Positions 46,441-62,013 of a DNA stretch of 64,000 bases are shown piece after piece. The stretch comes from Setophaga petechia (Eukaryota; Chordata; Aves; Passeriformes; Parulidae), in NCBI GenBank assembly GCA_024362935.1, contig JANCRA010000001.1, positions 55,249,930 to 55,313,929 of the forward strand, written 5' to 3'. The position numbers and the translations under genes are program-made. The notes beneath the pieces are model-generated. The model was not told where the DNA came from and made no database searches. It was given only the letters and a program-made list of their open reading frames with translations. How positions within the stretch are numbered: the stretch's first letter is position 1; every line of letters starts with the position of its first letter.

Positions 46441-47043
46441 GTGATCCTTCCCTGCACTTAGCAGTGTCATTTCAAGTTATATGGTTTATACTCTGTCTTA
46501 GTTATCAAGCCACTAAAGAGCATACGCCGTTGTCCCCAGTGCTATTTTAAATTCCCAACTGCAGTTTATGGGGATTTTTTCTTCTAGAAATCCACTACAC
46601 AAACGCTGCTGGGAAAACAATAGGCAGGGTGTAAGTTGTCTTGTGTCTCCTTCTCCTGACAGCTTCCTGCTAACAAAGAAGTTTGTGACAAGAAAAAGCA
46701 AACCTCTCTCCAGGTCCAGCAGAGCCACGTGGTCTGTCTGGGCCCCATGGTCAGAGCTGAGGCCGGCTGAGCTCAAGTGACTCCAGCAGGTCACAGCCCC
46801 GGCCAGAGGAGGCTGAGGCAATGCTGTCCTGGTGGGTGATGCAACCCAAGGCTCTGAGAGGGCTGTACTTCTTCCTGGAAACATCTGCCTGTCACTTGGC
46901 ATTTGAATGAGCAGCTTGAAGCTGCTGGTAGGTGCTCGTGTCACGGTAATGACTGTGACAGGCTTTTTCCATCTCAGAGGAGGAGATGGTTGTGACATTT
47001 GCTTTGACTGTGGCTTTGAAGCCATGGAGTTGCTCTGGTTGAG
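46435..47043 (+). repeat. Duplicated 0.6-kb segment, copy B
   Basis: Second copy of the segment at 31011-31614, in the same orientation. It starts at the downstream edge of the orphan CpG island and stops where a CR1 fragment begins. On the - strand it keeps a 170-codon open frame (46513-47025) that copy A has lost to a stop, where CGA here is TGA there. No domain is recognised in that frame. Confidence 0.85.
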
Positions 47044-47172
47044 AAGAATTTCTTCCTAATATCTATTCTAAACTTACCTTCACTTTAAAGCCATTCCTCC
47101 TTGTCCTATTACTACTTGCCCTTGTAAAAAAAGTCCCTCTCCAGCTTTATTTTAGCCCCTCTGTTTGCAGGG
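47041..47172 (-). mobile_element. CR1 LINE fragment
   Basis: The + strand text gaagaatttcttcctaatat, then ttaaagccattcctccttgt and gtccctctccagcttta is the reverse complement of the CR1 3' region. The same phrases recur in the CR1 at 51514-51815. It abuts copy B of the duplicated segment without a gap. Confidence 0.85.
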
Positions 47173-48340
47173 GCTCCCAGAACTTCCTGTTAACAGCTTG
47201 CAGGAAAACACCCTGTGTGGCATCATGGTCTCTTTGGGGGGTTCACTGCCACCCTACTCTCTGCAGCTGCTTGCCAGAAGCTCCTTCCCAAAACCACCCC
47301 CTAGAGCACATGGCTCCTGCAGACAGCATGCACGTGTCCAGCCTGGTTACAGCCATGGCAGGTGAGCAGTGCAGCACCAGTCACATGTGCCAGAGATACC
47401 CAGGCAGTGTCATCCTTCCTGTGCAAAGCAAGGGAAACATGGATGTGGCACAGTCCATGCTGGCCACGTCAGCCACAGCAACACCCTCTGGGAGTCTCCC
47501 TGACCTTGATGTCTACAAGGGCTAGTGCTGTTCTGGGCCCACACTGACAAGGGCAGTTGTGGCACCTGGAATGTGAGGCCAAGGATGCAGCTTGCGTCTG
47601 TGAGACTGGCTCCTTGATTCTCCTTTCTCTCTATCTGCCATGCTTACACATCCCCCTCATCTTCCTTGACTCCCCTCTTTCTCTGGCCTTCTCTCCTCCC
47701 TGCTACCTTTTCCCCCTGAATCCAAGGTGTGTCCCACCTGTGAACAGACTTGGTGTTGCAGGTGCTGTTAACTAGCTCACCTTGGCCTTCCATGGCAATG
47801 CAGATGCAGTTTCCTGGGTCCTTCTGCTCCTACCAGGTTCTCCTCTCCAGAATGACCCCAACTCTTTCTTCAAACATCTCTGAAGTGTGGCCACCTCACA
47901 CATCAATGTCCCTTTGCTACCTGTGAAATCTTGCTCTTCCTTAGGGCACTGTAGCTCCTTTCAGCTTCTCCCTGCCTTTGTGACAGTCAGAAATTTTGCT
48001 TGTCGTGCTCAGGAGCTTCCCAGGTCTGCTCCATCAGCTCAGGCTTTTGCCAGACCCTAGTCACCAGCTTGTGTGCCTCAATGTGTCCCTCCCCAAGGTG
48101 TCTGCATGTGGCATTATCTCCTCCTGTCGTCTTCCTAGCCTTGATGTACCAGTCTTCTTCGTCATGTGGTGGCTCTGAGCACTCTTCTGTCTGACCAGAC
48201 ACAGTTCCAGCCCTTTAGAGTGACTCCCTTTGTGCCCAAGTGCTCTGAGGCAGCCTTATTTTGCAGGTCCTGGGCAAGGATGTCCTTGCCTTGCCTAGGA
48301 GACCAAACTGGACTGAAAGCATGGTTAACCACAAACACAG
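47173..48340. other. Interval downstream of the acrosin-type gene
   Basis: Moderately GC-rich DNA with short open frames on both strands (for example - 47987-48202) and no recognisable domain. No repeat family was recognised. It may contain old, unidentifiable insertions. Confidence 0.45.
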
Positions 48341-48345
48341 GCAAC

Positions 48346-48351
48346 TTTATT
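48346..48351 (-). terminator. Poly(A) signal of the acrosin-type gene
   Basis: TTTATT on + gives AATAAA on the - strand, 164 nt beyond the stop codon at 48517-48515. Spacing and strand suit the 3' end of this gene. Confidence 0.7.
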
Positions 48352-48514
48352 TCAGCAACTAAGTCAACGTTAGCACTTGCATACATGTAGAGGAGGAACG
48401 TGGGCAGGACAGAGCAGGCCTTCGGCACTGAGGCAGCCTTTGGATCAGCAGGCGTTGCCTCAGCAGGAGCAGTCACGGTCCCATGCAACCTGCACTGGAT
48501 CCTGTCCATTCTGC

Positions 48515-51340
<2,826 letters not shown>

Positions 51341-51513
51341 GGCTACGGCTGTCCGAGGCTCGTGCCAGCTACGAGAGCAAGGCTCCGTGTGCGAGCACAG
51401 CCACAGTGCCCACAACACTTGTGGCGCCCTCAGCCCTGGGCTGATGTCACAGAGCAGCCGTTCCATGTTCTGGGCACAGCAGCCTCTGACAGGGGCACCA
51501 GGAGCAACATGGA

Positions 51514-51815
51514 GCCATAGAATAGTTTGGGTTGGAATGGACCTTAGTGACCATCCAGTTCCAATCCAGGGCAGGGACACCTCACACCAGCTGCTGCTCA
51601 AAGCCTCATCCAACTGGGCCTTGAACTTTTGCAGGGATGGGGCAGCCGCAGCTTCTCTGGGCACCCTGTGCCCCTGCCTCACCACCCTCACAGTCGAGAA
51701 TTTCTTCCTAATACCTATGCTAAACCTGCTCTATTTCAGCTTGAAATCATTCCCTCTTGTTCTATCACTATTTGTCCTTATAGAAAATCCCTCTCCAGCT
51801 TTTTTGTAGGCACCT
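51514..51815 (-). mobile_element. CR1 LINE fragment
   Basis: The + strand text agtttgggttggaatggacc, aagcctcatccaactgggcc, cctcaccaccctcacagt, then aatttcttcctaatacctat is the reverse complement of the avian CR1 3' end. It is about 300 bp and moderately diverged. It lies just upstream of the acrosin-type start codon, 174 bp away, so it may sit in that gene's promoter or 5' untranslated region. Confidence 0.9.
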
Positions 51816-53142
51816 CTGCCTGCAGGGTGAGGGCATGCAGGCCCTGGGGCACAGGGAAGCACAGATCCATTTGTCAGCAAGATGGGCAATTTTGCTTTCA
51901 TTCTTTGAAATATGACAATTTGACTGACTTTTCCTATCATGTAGTACCTAAGTAAAAGTCAGTTTGGTCATGTATATGTGGCATTTTGGCCTCCGTATCT
52001 AAAATGGAAAATACCTGTGTCCCTGCTCTTCAGGATGATTCTCAGCCACAGTCAGCACTCTCTCTGAAGTACTAAGTGCTGCCTACAAAGAACAAGGCAT
52101 AGAGAATAAACTGATGAAAGCACATGGTATTAAGAAGCATTGAGATATATCTGACAGAATCTAGCTTTGCTTTCCATGCCAGCCCATATATTCTGAAAAC
52201 CTCCTGAAGATCCTTAAACAACCAACTAACCAACCAAAAAGTAATCAAAATGGCATATAAATATTAACCCGCTGATTGATACAGATGTATACAATTAATA
52301 TGTGTATATATACATATTCTAGTTACACAGTCCTTTCTATCCCTTTTTCTGTTTTCAGACCGAGCAAGGAAAAGACACACACAAAGAAAAAAAAAATGAG
52401 AAACTTGAAAAAGAGTCAAAATCTGTATTTGCAAACCAAATTAAATTTTTGGACACCTCAGTGTTTAGGCACTTTCTTTTCAATCTTATTAAAAGTTCCC
52501 AGTTTTCAGAGAGTACCTGTCCTCCCAGAGTGATGGTTACCTGATGTGGCAGTGCCAGCTGAGCATCTGCCACCACTTCTTATTTTGGGAAATATAGGCC
52601 CCATGTGTTTCTCTAGATTGTCAATCTCTTTTAAGGAGTTGGTGAAAGGTTTGCATTTGCATTGGTTTTACTTATCTGAGTTGTTTTCCCATTCTTATGA
52701 TCACCCTTTTTCTCAGTGAGAGGTCGAATTTCTGGTGCAGTAATATCCACCCACATAAAAATGAGGGCTCAATACATTTTAAAAGGAAGAGTCATTTAAT
52801 CATTGATGAAGGTACAATATTCTGAGTAAGTCTTAAAACCACCAGAGGTCACACATGGGTTTCTTCCTTTCCCTTTTCCTCTCCCAGTTTTTTTTTAAAA
52901 AAGTGTTTGTTTGTTTGCCAGTACAGCTGGATTTTTGATACAAGGTAGCTAAATTTCATGTACAGAAAATACAGAAAAATAACTGCATTCAAAGTTTGAG
53001 CAGACCTGGTGATTCTAAACACGTATTTTCCAGTGAAAATTAATGGTGTGCCCAGAATATGAAATTGTGCTGGTTTGCAAGACTTGGCAAATTTATAATG
53101 CATTATTTTAGTGACAAACAGGAGAAATTAAAAGGATGTGGG

Positions 53143-53240
53143 TGTTTTTGTTGTTGTTGTTTTGGGGGATTTTTTTGGTTGGTTGGTTTTGGGTTGTGGG
53201 ATGTTTTTTGGGCAGTTTGGGTTTTTTGGGGGTGTTTTTC
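53143..53240 (+). repeat. G/T-rich simple sequence
   Basis: Nearly pure G and T with six runs of three or more G, for example gggttgtggg and gggcagtttggg. It is simple sequence with some G-quadruplex potential on the + strand. Confidence 0.75.
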
Positions 53241-53297
53241 AGTTGTTTTTCCCTTCAAGATGGATACAGCAGTCAACACATTTGGAGAAATCTCATG

Positions 53298-53323
53298 CAA
53301 TGTTAATTGAGTAATTAACATTG
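53298..53323. repeat. 11-bp perfect palindrome
   Basis: CAATGTTAATT at 53298-53308 is exactly inverted at 53313-53323 around GAGT. The core TTAATTGAGTAATTAA holds two opposed TAAT homeodomain half-sites. Confidence 0.85.
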
Positions 53324-56300
53324 TAATTCAGCTAAAACTTCAACTTCTGCTGGCATAAGGGTCATCTAGAAAGTTCTCTTTTTGGTGAAGATGCTGAACA
53401 GATAAATATTTGATATATGCCTCATGATGATTTGAAACTTGGTAGAGAAATACAGACTTTGGATAAACTACATTGTTCCTGTCTTCTAATTTCAGCCAGT
53501 AGAAGCATCCTCTGTGTGGGGGTACAAACACTGGTATCTAGCACAGATGTTAAGTACATATTAGTATTTGTTAATTCATACAGTTTTGTGGTATTATGCC
53601 ATGCAATTAGCTGAGACATGTTTCAACTCTAAATCAATTCCCAAACAACAACAACAAGGGTGCTTAAAAACTAGTTGGAAGTGGGTGATCAGACTCTTCC
53701 ATTAATTAGGAAACAATCAGATGATGGAATGTGTGCTGCAGAAGCACCAGTGATTGCACCAAATAAGCTCAAATCAAGAAAAAGCTAATTAAGTGAACAT
53801 AATAATTACCTACATTGTATTCTTGAAAGATAGGAGGGGCACAAAGCGTCTACAACTTCCAGAACAGAGGGAACTGAAACAGTGGAAGATGCTGGAATAT
53901 TTCAGGACCTGGTTAGGGCCTTGGGCCATGACTGACACACAGACAGACACACAGATACAAAGGGTGTCCAAGTTGAAGGTGATCAAGTCCACTGTCAGCT
54001 CTGGCTTCTCAGGACACTTGAGGTGCTCCATAATGCTGGGGAGGGATAAATAACTGAGCCACTCATTAACACAAACCAGTTACGTCCAGTCTCCAGGTGT
54101 GCTCGAGTTCCCTAGAAATTAAGAATGCACACTTTCCAAGAATCCATGCCTGCCAGCCCTCTCATTTTCCAAACTGCAAAAAACCAAACAATAATAAGGC
54201 CCAGGACAACCATCAGTGCAAATTTCTCACTTCAAGCCAAAGAACTGATTTGACTTTGATTTTTAAAGGACGACTATCATGGTTTTTAAGCAATAATCTG
54301 CAGAAGAGATGAATAACACACTTAGGATCTGCATGATTTATTTGGCAAAGCCTATTAGTTCTTCCTGGAGAAAATCAATAATAATTCTCATCTGTTTGTC
54401 AGTGGGAATTTAACGAAGGCTAAAAAGTCAGTGAGAGTTTTATTCAGATGGAAGTCTGCTCAAAACAGAACAAAAAAGATGTGTTTGAGAAAAATGCTTA
54501 ATAAAGTCTTTAAATGAAAACTACTCAAGACTTGACTGTTCATCAGAAGAACATTACTTAACTTACTCAGCATTGCTGTACCAGAATCTGGCATCAAGTT
54601 TTAAAAAGGAACCTTTTTCTCTTTCTTTACAGTCATAATTTATAACAGCTCAATTACTGGCTATAAATACTCTTTTCTTTCTACTAAATGTATTACGCTT
54701 CTGGGATTATTCAGAGGAATATTTTGTTACTAAAAACATAAGCTCCTAAACTGAGGTTTCTGGAAAAATAAATTAAAACACATTCAAAGTAGCATCTATT
54801 CAAAGGCTATCACTGTGCCATCTTAACAGACTAAATTTTATTTTCACTAGTATTAAAAAATATTGAAATTTCTCACTAAATTTATTTTTTAAACTTAGGA
54901 AGCTGCTGCTTGCCATAAACTGGAGCATATTTATGCATATACCAAAATTCAAGGTTCTTATTCAATTGAAAAATAAAAATTCAAACAGGATGAGTTAGCA
55001 GAGGGAGTTTGCTGTTGAAAGCAGTTAGATAAGCAAAATACATTCTTAAAAATATGTGATCAGATTATGGAACATAGAGGATAATGATTTAATATACATA
55101 ATGATACACATGGAGGAGTTTTTCCTCACATACTATGCACCTTGCTTTAAAACAAAACAAAACAAAAACCCTACCAAAAAATCATCTGAAAAACTGATAC
55201 CAGCAAGATTTGAATTTTGTTGGGATTTTTGATATTGCCCTGATAGATAACTACCATGAGATTATTTGGGACACTGATATGTGATAGTGCAGGTACATGC
55301 AGCTCTTTGTGCCTTTTCTGATCAGAGAGGTCACACGTTTGGTGGCACAAACAGGCGCTACCTGATCGCAAACACAAGTCAGGCTCCGCTGACTGCGGCG
55401 CTTCTGTTTTGCTCCCTGCCTCGCACAAAATCTCACATATCACAATCCCCTGGGTTTTTACACCTGCAGAGGCCAGAGGGAGGAAGTTTGTGAGCACAGG
55501 ACAGCACAGTACTGTGGGGTTTGGCTCTGGCTCCGGGAGAGATCCACGCGCAATGCTCACAGGCAGCCGGGCTGGAAAGATACAGGCTTCCCACATTAAC
55601 ACTCCGTGAGCTGCAGCACACAGAGTTACCAGATTAGCTGGCTCCAATTGTGTCATACTCTTATTTTTAGCACCCTATTATGCCTCTGGGATATATTTTA
55701 TTTATCAGGGAATTGGACCAGATAAACAGATGTTGTAGCTGTTTTCTAAAAGAGGGCTTTATGCAACTTGCTGTGAGGTACCTGAAAGACTCTGTGTTTT
55801 GGGGAGGGGGCAGACTGTGTGTGAGGCAAATATAGTAGTCCTGAGCCACTTCTGGCAAATTACAGTTAATTTTTTCAGGCAAACAGAGACCTAAAATAAA
55901 TCAAAAAAGGGAGTTTTGTAATTTTTAAAAGAAAAATAGAGGTTCTCCCAACATTTCTCTAATTCGAAGCAATATTAGGAAACAGAACAAGCAAGAATTT
56001 GCTGGAGAACTTGCCAAAATATGTCAAATGCAGTTTGGGATTGCCCAGAGGTCTGACAGTGACTCTAATGGATGCAGCAGTGAGCTTCATGTGGGTGTTC
56101 CCTTCCAGGGGAGCTGCGAGTCCCAACAAGAAACACAAGAACTGTAATTTGCATGGGTAAAGTTGTTCAGTGTCAGCACAAAAAGCTGAGTTCTGCTTCC
56201 CCAAGCATCATCTTGGAAAGCTGCCCTGGTTTCTTGGCTACAGGACAGGGTCTCTAAGAGAGCTTGGAGAACAGATGAGAGCATCATCTTGATGATGACA

Positions 56301-59300
56301 CCAGGTTCAGTTAGGGACAGCTAACTGGGAGAAGCTAAAATTAAAAAAAAAAGGGAAAAAGACATTTTATCACTTACTTCATCAAGCAGTGTTGACAAGA
56401 AGTGGCAAAACTATACAGGGAAGGCAGTGGGAAATAAAACAATTTTGTGACATCTTGGGTATGGGCTGTGCAGCAGAGAAAGGATAGAAACAGGGAAACG
56501 CTGCAGTCACAATGCTAAAGAACAGAGGGAGTACAGAACTGCAGAAGCTTTTGTCAATAGAATTTCATACCCAATTATTGTCACAAGAATCTCAAATTTT
56601 ATTTCCTGCATTTCTCCTGGCAGAATGCCAGTTCTCAGATGACCTCCATAATTTTTTTTAATCCTATCAATGAAATTGTCTTTCCTTAAATTTCTTTTCA
56701 GTTTTATTCTTTCCTTCAATTGTCTTTCCTTTCCATTTTCTTCCCTTTCCAGACAGCTGATTTCCCTTAGAAGTTGGAATTGTTTCATAAGAAAAGTGAC
56801 CATGAATAGTAAGAGATGAACCAGGACCAGCGTGCCAACATCCGCAAGTCTTTGATTTTGTGACTATTGTACTAGATGTAGCCCTCCCACACAGGATGCC
56901 ACCCAGAGGCTTTTTTCCTTTTGCTTACCTGGGTGACAAGTGGTCGTGTCAGGTGGCAGTTTTGAACCCAGGCAAAGAGCAGATGTGATGTACAAGTATG
57001 AGATCCTCAGGAGATGCACGGCCTCATCCATGGGCTGCAGCTGCTGGCTGTGGGCTGTCCCTCGGAGCATGGATCACAGTCTGTTCCTAATCTCACACCT
57101 CTTCTGCTAGGGCCAGTCAAAGTTCATCTGAATCTACCAGGCAGCCCAGGAATTCACAGGTTATTTTGTTACTTAACAAATCCAGGTGTTCCTATCAGCT
57201 CAGCAGGGAACTATTATTTCTGCATAATAATTCCAAAAGCCTTTGATTTACCTGCCCTCCCTGCCCCTGACTATGATCAGAAGGGTAGGTGGCAGGGAGC
57301 AAAGCCTGATTCAGCAGCAGCTATTGCTCATTTTCCTGTCACTCTATAGGTCACTGGCTGGCAGAAATCTCTGTGGAAATGCATCTAAAAATATTTTGAA
57401 AACTTGGCCTCCACTGATGAGCAAATTAAGTGGTGACTCATGCTCCCCTCAGCTCCAGACTCGATTACTGCAATTTGGGGGACTGAGAAGCCGATGCTCC
57501 ACTGAGACTGCAATTTGCTTAGGGGAGCAGCCGAGAGGCCTCATTGGCATTCATTGTTTCCAACACATCTCTTGTCCTTTAATCACTAATAAATTTAATT
57601 TCACTTCTAACTGAAGATCTCACTCTCTTGCCATTGTTCTGGCAAGAGGAACAATCCAGAGGCTGCTTTCACGACCTCTGCTGCAGCTTTAGATGCTGGC
57701 ACAAAGCAGACTTGCCTGGAGCAATGCCTCCAACCTGCATTTCCCAGCATTGCTTTCTCTAGTCCTTCACAGTTTGTCCATGCAACTCCAGAAGATTCCT
57801 TACCATCCCGCAGGGTGCTCTCTGTTGAATGAGAATTTTACAGGAACAGGACACAGCTTGGAGGAATTTAAGTCAAAATGCCTTCTCATAGAAGCTGCAG
57901 TCTAATGATCACGAGCAATACTGTGGTTGAAGCAAGAAAATGGCAGAGAGGAGACCAAATCCCTCATCCCTCTCCTGACATTGTTCTGACAGGGTGCTGT
58001 AAGTTTTGGTCTGGAACACTGGGGCTACCCCATGGAAATAGGAACAAAAGATATTTGGTCTTTAAGATGCTGGAAAGGGCAGGCCATCAAATCTAAAGTA
58101 AAATACTCTTCATTTAGTCTCATCGTGTGCTACATTATCCCCGAGCTTTGTTAGAACGATGGCAGGGCTCTTCAAACAGCCTCCCTGGGGAGACTGCTCT
58201 GCAGCTTAACAACCTTGCACTGGAGATGTGCAAGTGTAACCAAGGGCAGAATTTAGTCTCTTGTCTATTTAACGTGTTTGCTAGGGACTGCCTGTGTTCC
58301 TGGCACTTTATAATAATAGTAATATAAATGCATTTGGATTATAACCAAATGGAGAAACTATGATTTAGCCCTTTACTGTGCTGTAATTCCCAAATGCATC
58401 AACATCTATTTAAGTGCAAAACAGTCTAGAGTTTACAAATATAAAGCTGTGATTGTCTGCTTTAAGGGTTCTGTATGAGATTATGATTCAATACAAAACA
58501 CAATTCAGTGTCTGAAATTTCATTTTTAATAGCAGAACAACATCAAAAAAAGTAGCTCTTTCTCCATATGCAGTCTTGCAAAAAAAAAAATGTATCCCAG
58601 GGACTTGGCCCTTTCTAGTCATTTCTACATATATAACTGCTCATCTCTTATGCACGTATGCACTCGCACATAAATCAATGTGCTTGCAGACAGACCATAT
58701 TTCATCTTGCCTTCTAACCTCCCGCTGTCAAGATATTTCCACAAAAAATGTAACAAATAAAACTAACAGCTCCTTTTTCCTTGACTGCCAGAGTAATGTA
58801 GGGGACTACTTCTGTACAACCAGGCTCCTTCTGCTCTGTGAACAAGCACAACTGCGCAGCTTCTGCTGAGACTGCCTTTCTACCACATAACCTGCTCACA
58901 CTAACCAAAGGATCAACGAGAAAAAACACAACCACATCTTTGATTTTAACTACAGGAAAAATTGTTTATCGTGATAAGTTACTGGAGTTATCAAAAGCTG
59001 TTCAATTTAACACAGGGAGAAAAAAGGGAAATAAAATGTTTCAGTAATTCAACACAAAGTACTAACATTGCCCATGACCTCTGAAGTGCTGTTTTATTGT
59101 TTAGGTGGGTTTTTTTCCTCTGCTATCACTGGATGGGATAGAGAAGCAGAAATAGAAAGTGTTGATGATCAAGAGAATTTTCATGCTGTAACATGGGCAA
59201 AGTTCTCATTTGCCATCAGTTTTGCCTGATTATGTTTAATATCAGTTATATTTAAAGTTTTATTTAAAAGAACTGTTCTAACCCTTTATTTAAAAACTGT

Positions 59301-61973
59301 TTAGGTTCAATGAATTAATTTTAAATTGATGACAATTAGCAGCATTCTTAGGACTTTCTTTCCCCAAGTTCATAAAGTATTTCCAGGCGGGCTTTTGTTT
59401 TAAAAAACAAGCAAAAAGTTTAAAAGCTCACCCACAAAAGAATAAAACAGATAACAGAGGTAAAAATGTGACCTAAAGAATAAATAATTTTATCTTGGTT
59501 TCCTTTTAACAAAATTGAATTCAAAACCATTCTGTTTATTTAAGACATATAGCAAGTCATAAAACAAACATCTTAACAGTCTTAACAGAATTGATGTGCA
59601 TAATTCAGTTTCATTAAGTATGAATTTAAAATATGTATTTCAGTTTAGCTTGATATTCCCTTTAGACCAACAACTCCAACACTCATACACAATATTTAAG
59701 CTGCTCCAAAGCAATCAACAAGGACTTTGTAAAGAGACTAACAAAACTACATTGTAAAACAATTTGAAATAGTCTTAAATGTTGAAAAAAAAACCCAAAA
59801 AACAAAGGATGTGCTCAATGGAATCTAAGCAGGTTGTTGGAAGTACCGAAAGGCAGAGATTCAGTACACAGAGGTAGCTCAGTAAGGATACTTGCAGTAT
59901 TTTGATTATTTAGCGTTGACACAACCGCAGTCAGCTATTGTCTGCTTGAACTCCTGCTATGTATTTTGAAAAGGGAACACTGCCTCTGGGCCTGTTGTCT
60001 CACCATTCAAAACCAACAGAAAGAATCATTGATTTCAGTGGGATTGGGACTAAGTCTTTATATTCTCTGGAAATTCAGGTTTATGGAAGTAGAACATAAA
60101 GAAACTGTCCTGAGTCCGGACACTGTCCCCCTGCTACAAGCAGGATTTTAAACCCAGAGGAATTTTTTCCCATATGGAACCAGTTACCACTTAGAATGCT
60201 TAAGGAAGTAGAACCTTGAATTTGGCCCAGGAACTCTCCATTTCCTAGCAGGCCTGTTGGTGGATCTGCCTGTGCTGCCTGGGGATGCACTGATCAAACT
60301 CTGAGCTCACTGCCCTGTGGGAAGAGAGCAGAGCCCTGGGGACATGGGCAGTGTCCCTCAGCCCTCTTGCCTACTCAGCAGAGAGAGCTTGATCCTACCT
60401 CCAGAGAAGGAAAGAAGGTGGCATGTGCCACCTCCCATAACTTTGTCACATGGTCCTTTTATTGGTGTGCCAGTTCTGAGCAGGGTGATGCTGTCAGCTC
60501 CCTGCAGTTTCTCACGCAGACGGCAACAGGGAGTGGCCATCAGATAAAGCACCGAGGATTGGTACTAGATTACTTTTTTCCTGTTGTTCACAGGACTGGA
60601 AGTAACAGACTAGGTAAACCAAGCACATTTTTTGTTTTTCAGTAAGGCAAAAGGATATGAATTTCACATGCCTATTGTCACATAGAAGATCTTCAGCTTG
60701 TGTAAAGGCTCCCAGCCTTATCAGAGCTCTTATCATCTACATTTGCTACAGACTTGCTCCGAGGTGTTTGCACTCAGCCACACCTCTAGCTGCAATGTTA
60801 ACCATGACACACATGGAAGTTCTGTATTTATATTGATCCCACATTGACCTATTCCTTTCCTTAATTACTTAATATTTTAATGCACAATTGCCAGCACAGT
60901 TTTTGCAGAGGGGCACACCCCCCAGTCTGGACTAGAGCATGTTTCTGAAATCTTCATCTCCCAGACAAGATGTAGTGCTGGCTGCATGTTTAAATATATG
61001 CATTCCTTTCTCTTAAATGCCTAGAAATAGTATTTTGTATTCTTTTTTCATCTAAGTTTATTAGAAAGAGTAATATTATTTTTTAAAAAGTTGTGATTGA
61101 TTGTCAAATCAGCTAAGATAATGTTTCTGTTACTATAAGGATCTTTTTAATTAGCAAAAAAATAATAAATTGTCAACTTTCTTGTCCTCATAAGCTACTC
61201 TTCATTACCAATGCAGTAACAGAGAAAACATAGCTTGGCTTATTACAATAAAGGCTCTGAATCCTAAATTCTCTGTGCAGGTCTCTGTTCATTGCACAGG
61301 GGGAAGGCGAAGAAAAAAAGAAAACCAAAAATTTATGTTCTTCAGGGGTAAATGATAAAAAGATCTCCTAGCTGCAAACACAAATACTTCACTCATAACC
61401 CAAGCACCAGACCATTTCTTTGAAGAAGCTTATGAGGCATTTAAGATATACAATGGCACAATATCATACAATGGAATTGAAAGAATTTTCTTGAGATACC
61501 ATTAACTTTGAAGGAATGTCTAGACAACTGTGTCAACAAATGCAAATAATTCATGCTTTTCAGCTTCTATCCATTGGATGGCCCCATGCTGAGTATACAC
61601 AAACTCAGAAGAAAAAGGCATGTCACAGTCATATGACTAGGGAGTGTAACAGAGTCACACAGAAATTCAAGTCAATCTCAGAAAAAAACCTTCAGAAAGC
61701 TCTTCTCCAAGAGAAGAGCTGGTAAGCCAGCAGTGGGATAGGCTCCTGGTCATTTTGGCTAGTTTAAAACAGAGACTTGCTGCTGGTGCACCCTGGCTTC
61801 AAAGCAGGGGCAATGGAAGAACCAGCTGTCAGTCATGACCATTCGCTTGGTTAGAAAAATAAACTAATGGACTCCAAAATACTGTACAACCTCTTGCAGC
61901 AACCAACAAAGTGGCTTCTGAAAACAATGCTTTTGCCAAAATGCATCTGTAAGGCACTTAACAGGTATCTTTT

Positions 61974-62013
61974 AATATATATATATATATATATATATAG
62001 ATAGATAGATATA
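61974..62013. repeat. (AT)n-(GATA)n compound microsatellite
   Basis: About 25 bases of alternating AT are followed by three GATA repeats and a short A run. It is probably length-variable. Confidence 0.9.

Noticed and set aside
46227..46550. 107-codon + strand frame starting in the orphan CpG island
   Set aside because: It runs from GC-rich island DNA straight into the duplicated repeat, with no conserved product.
47987..48202. 71-codon frame on - near the 3' end of the protease gene
   Set aside because: The sequence matches no known protein and overlaps open frames on the other strand.
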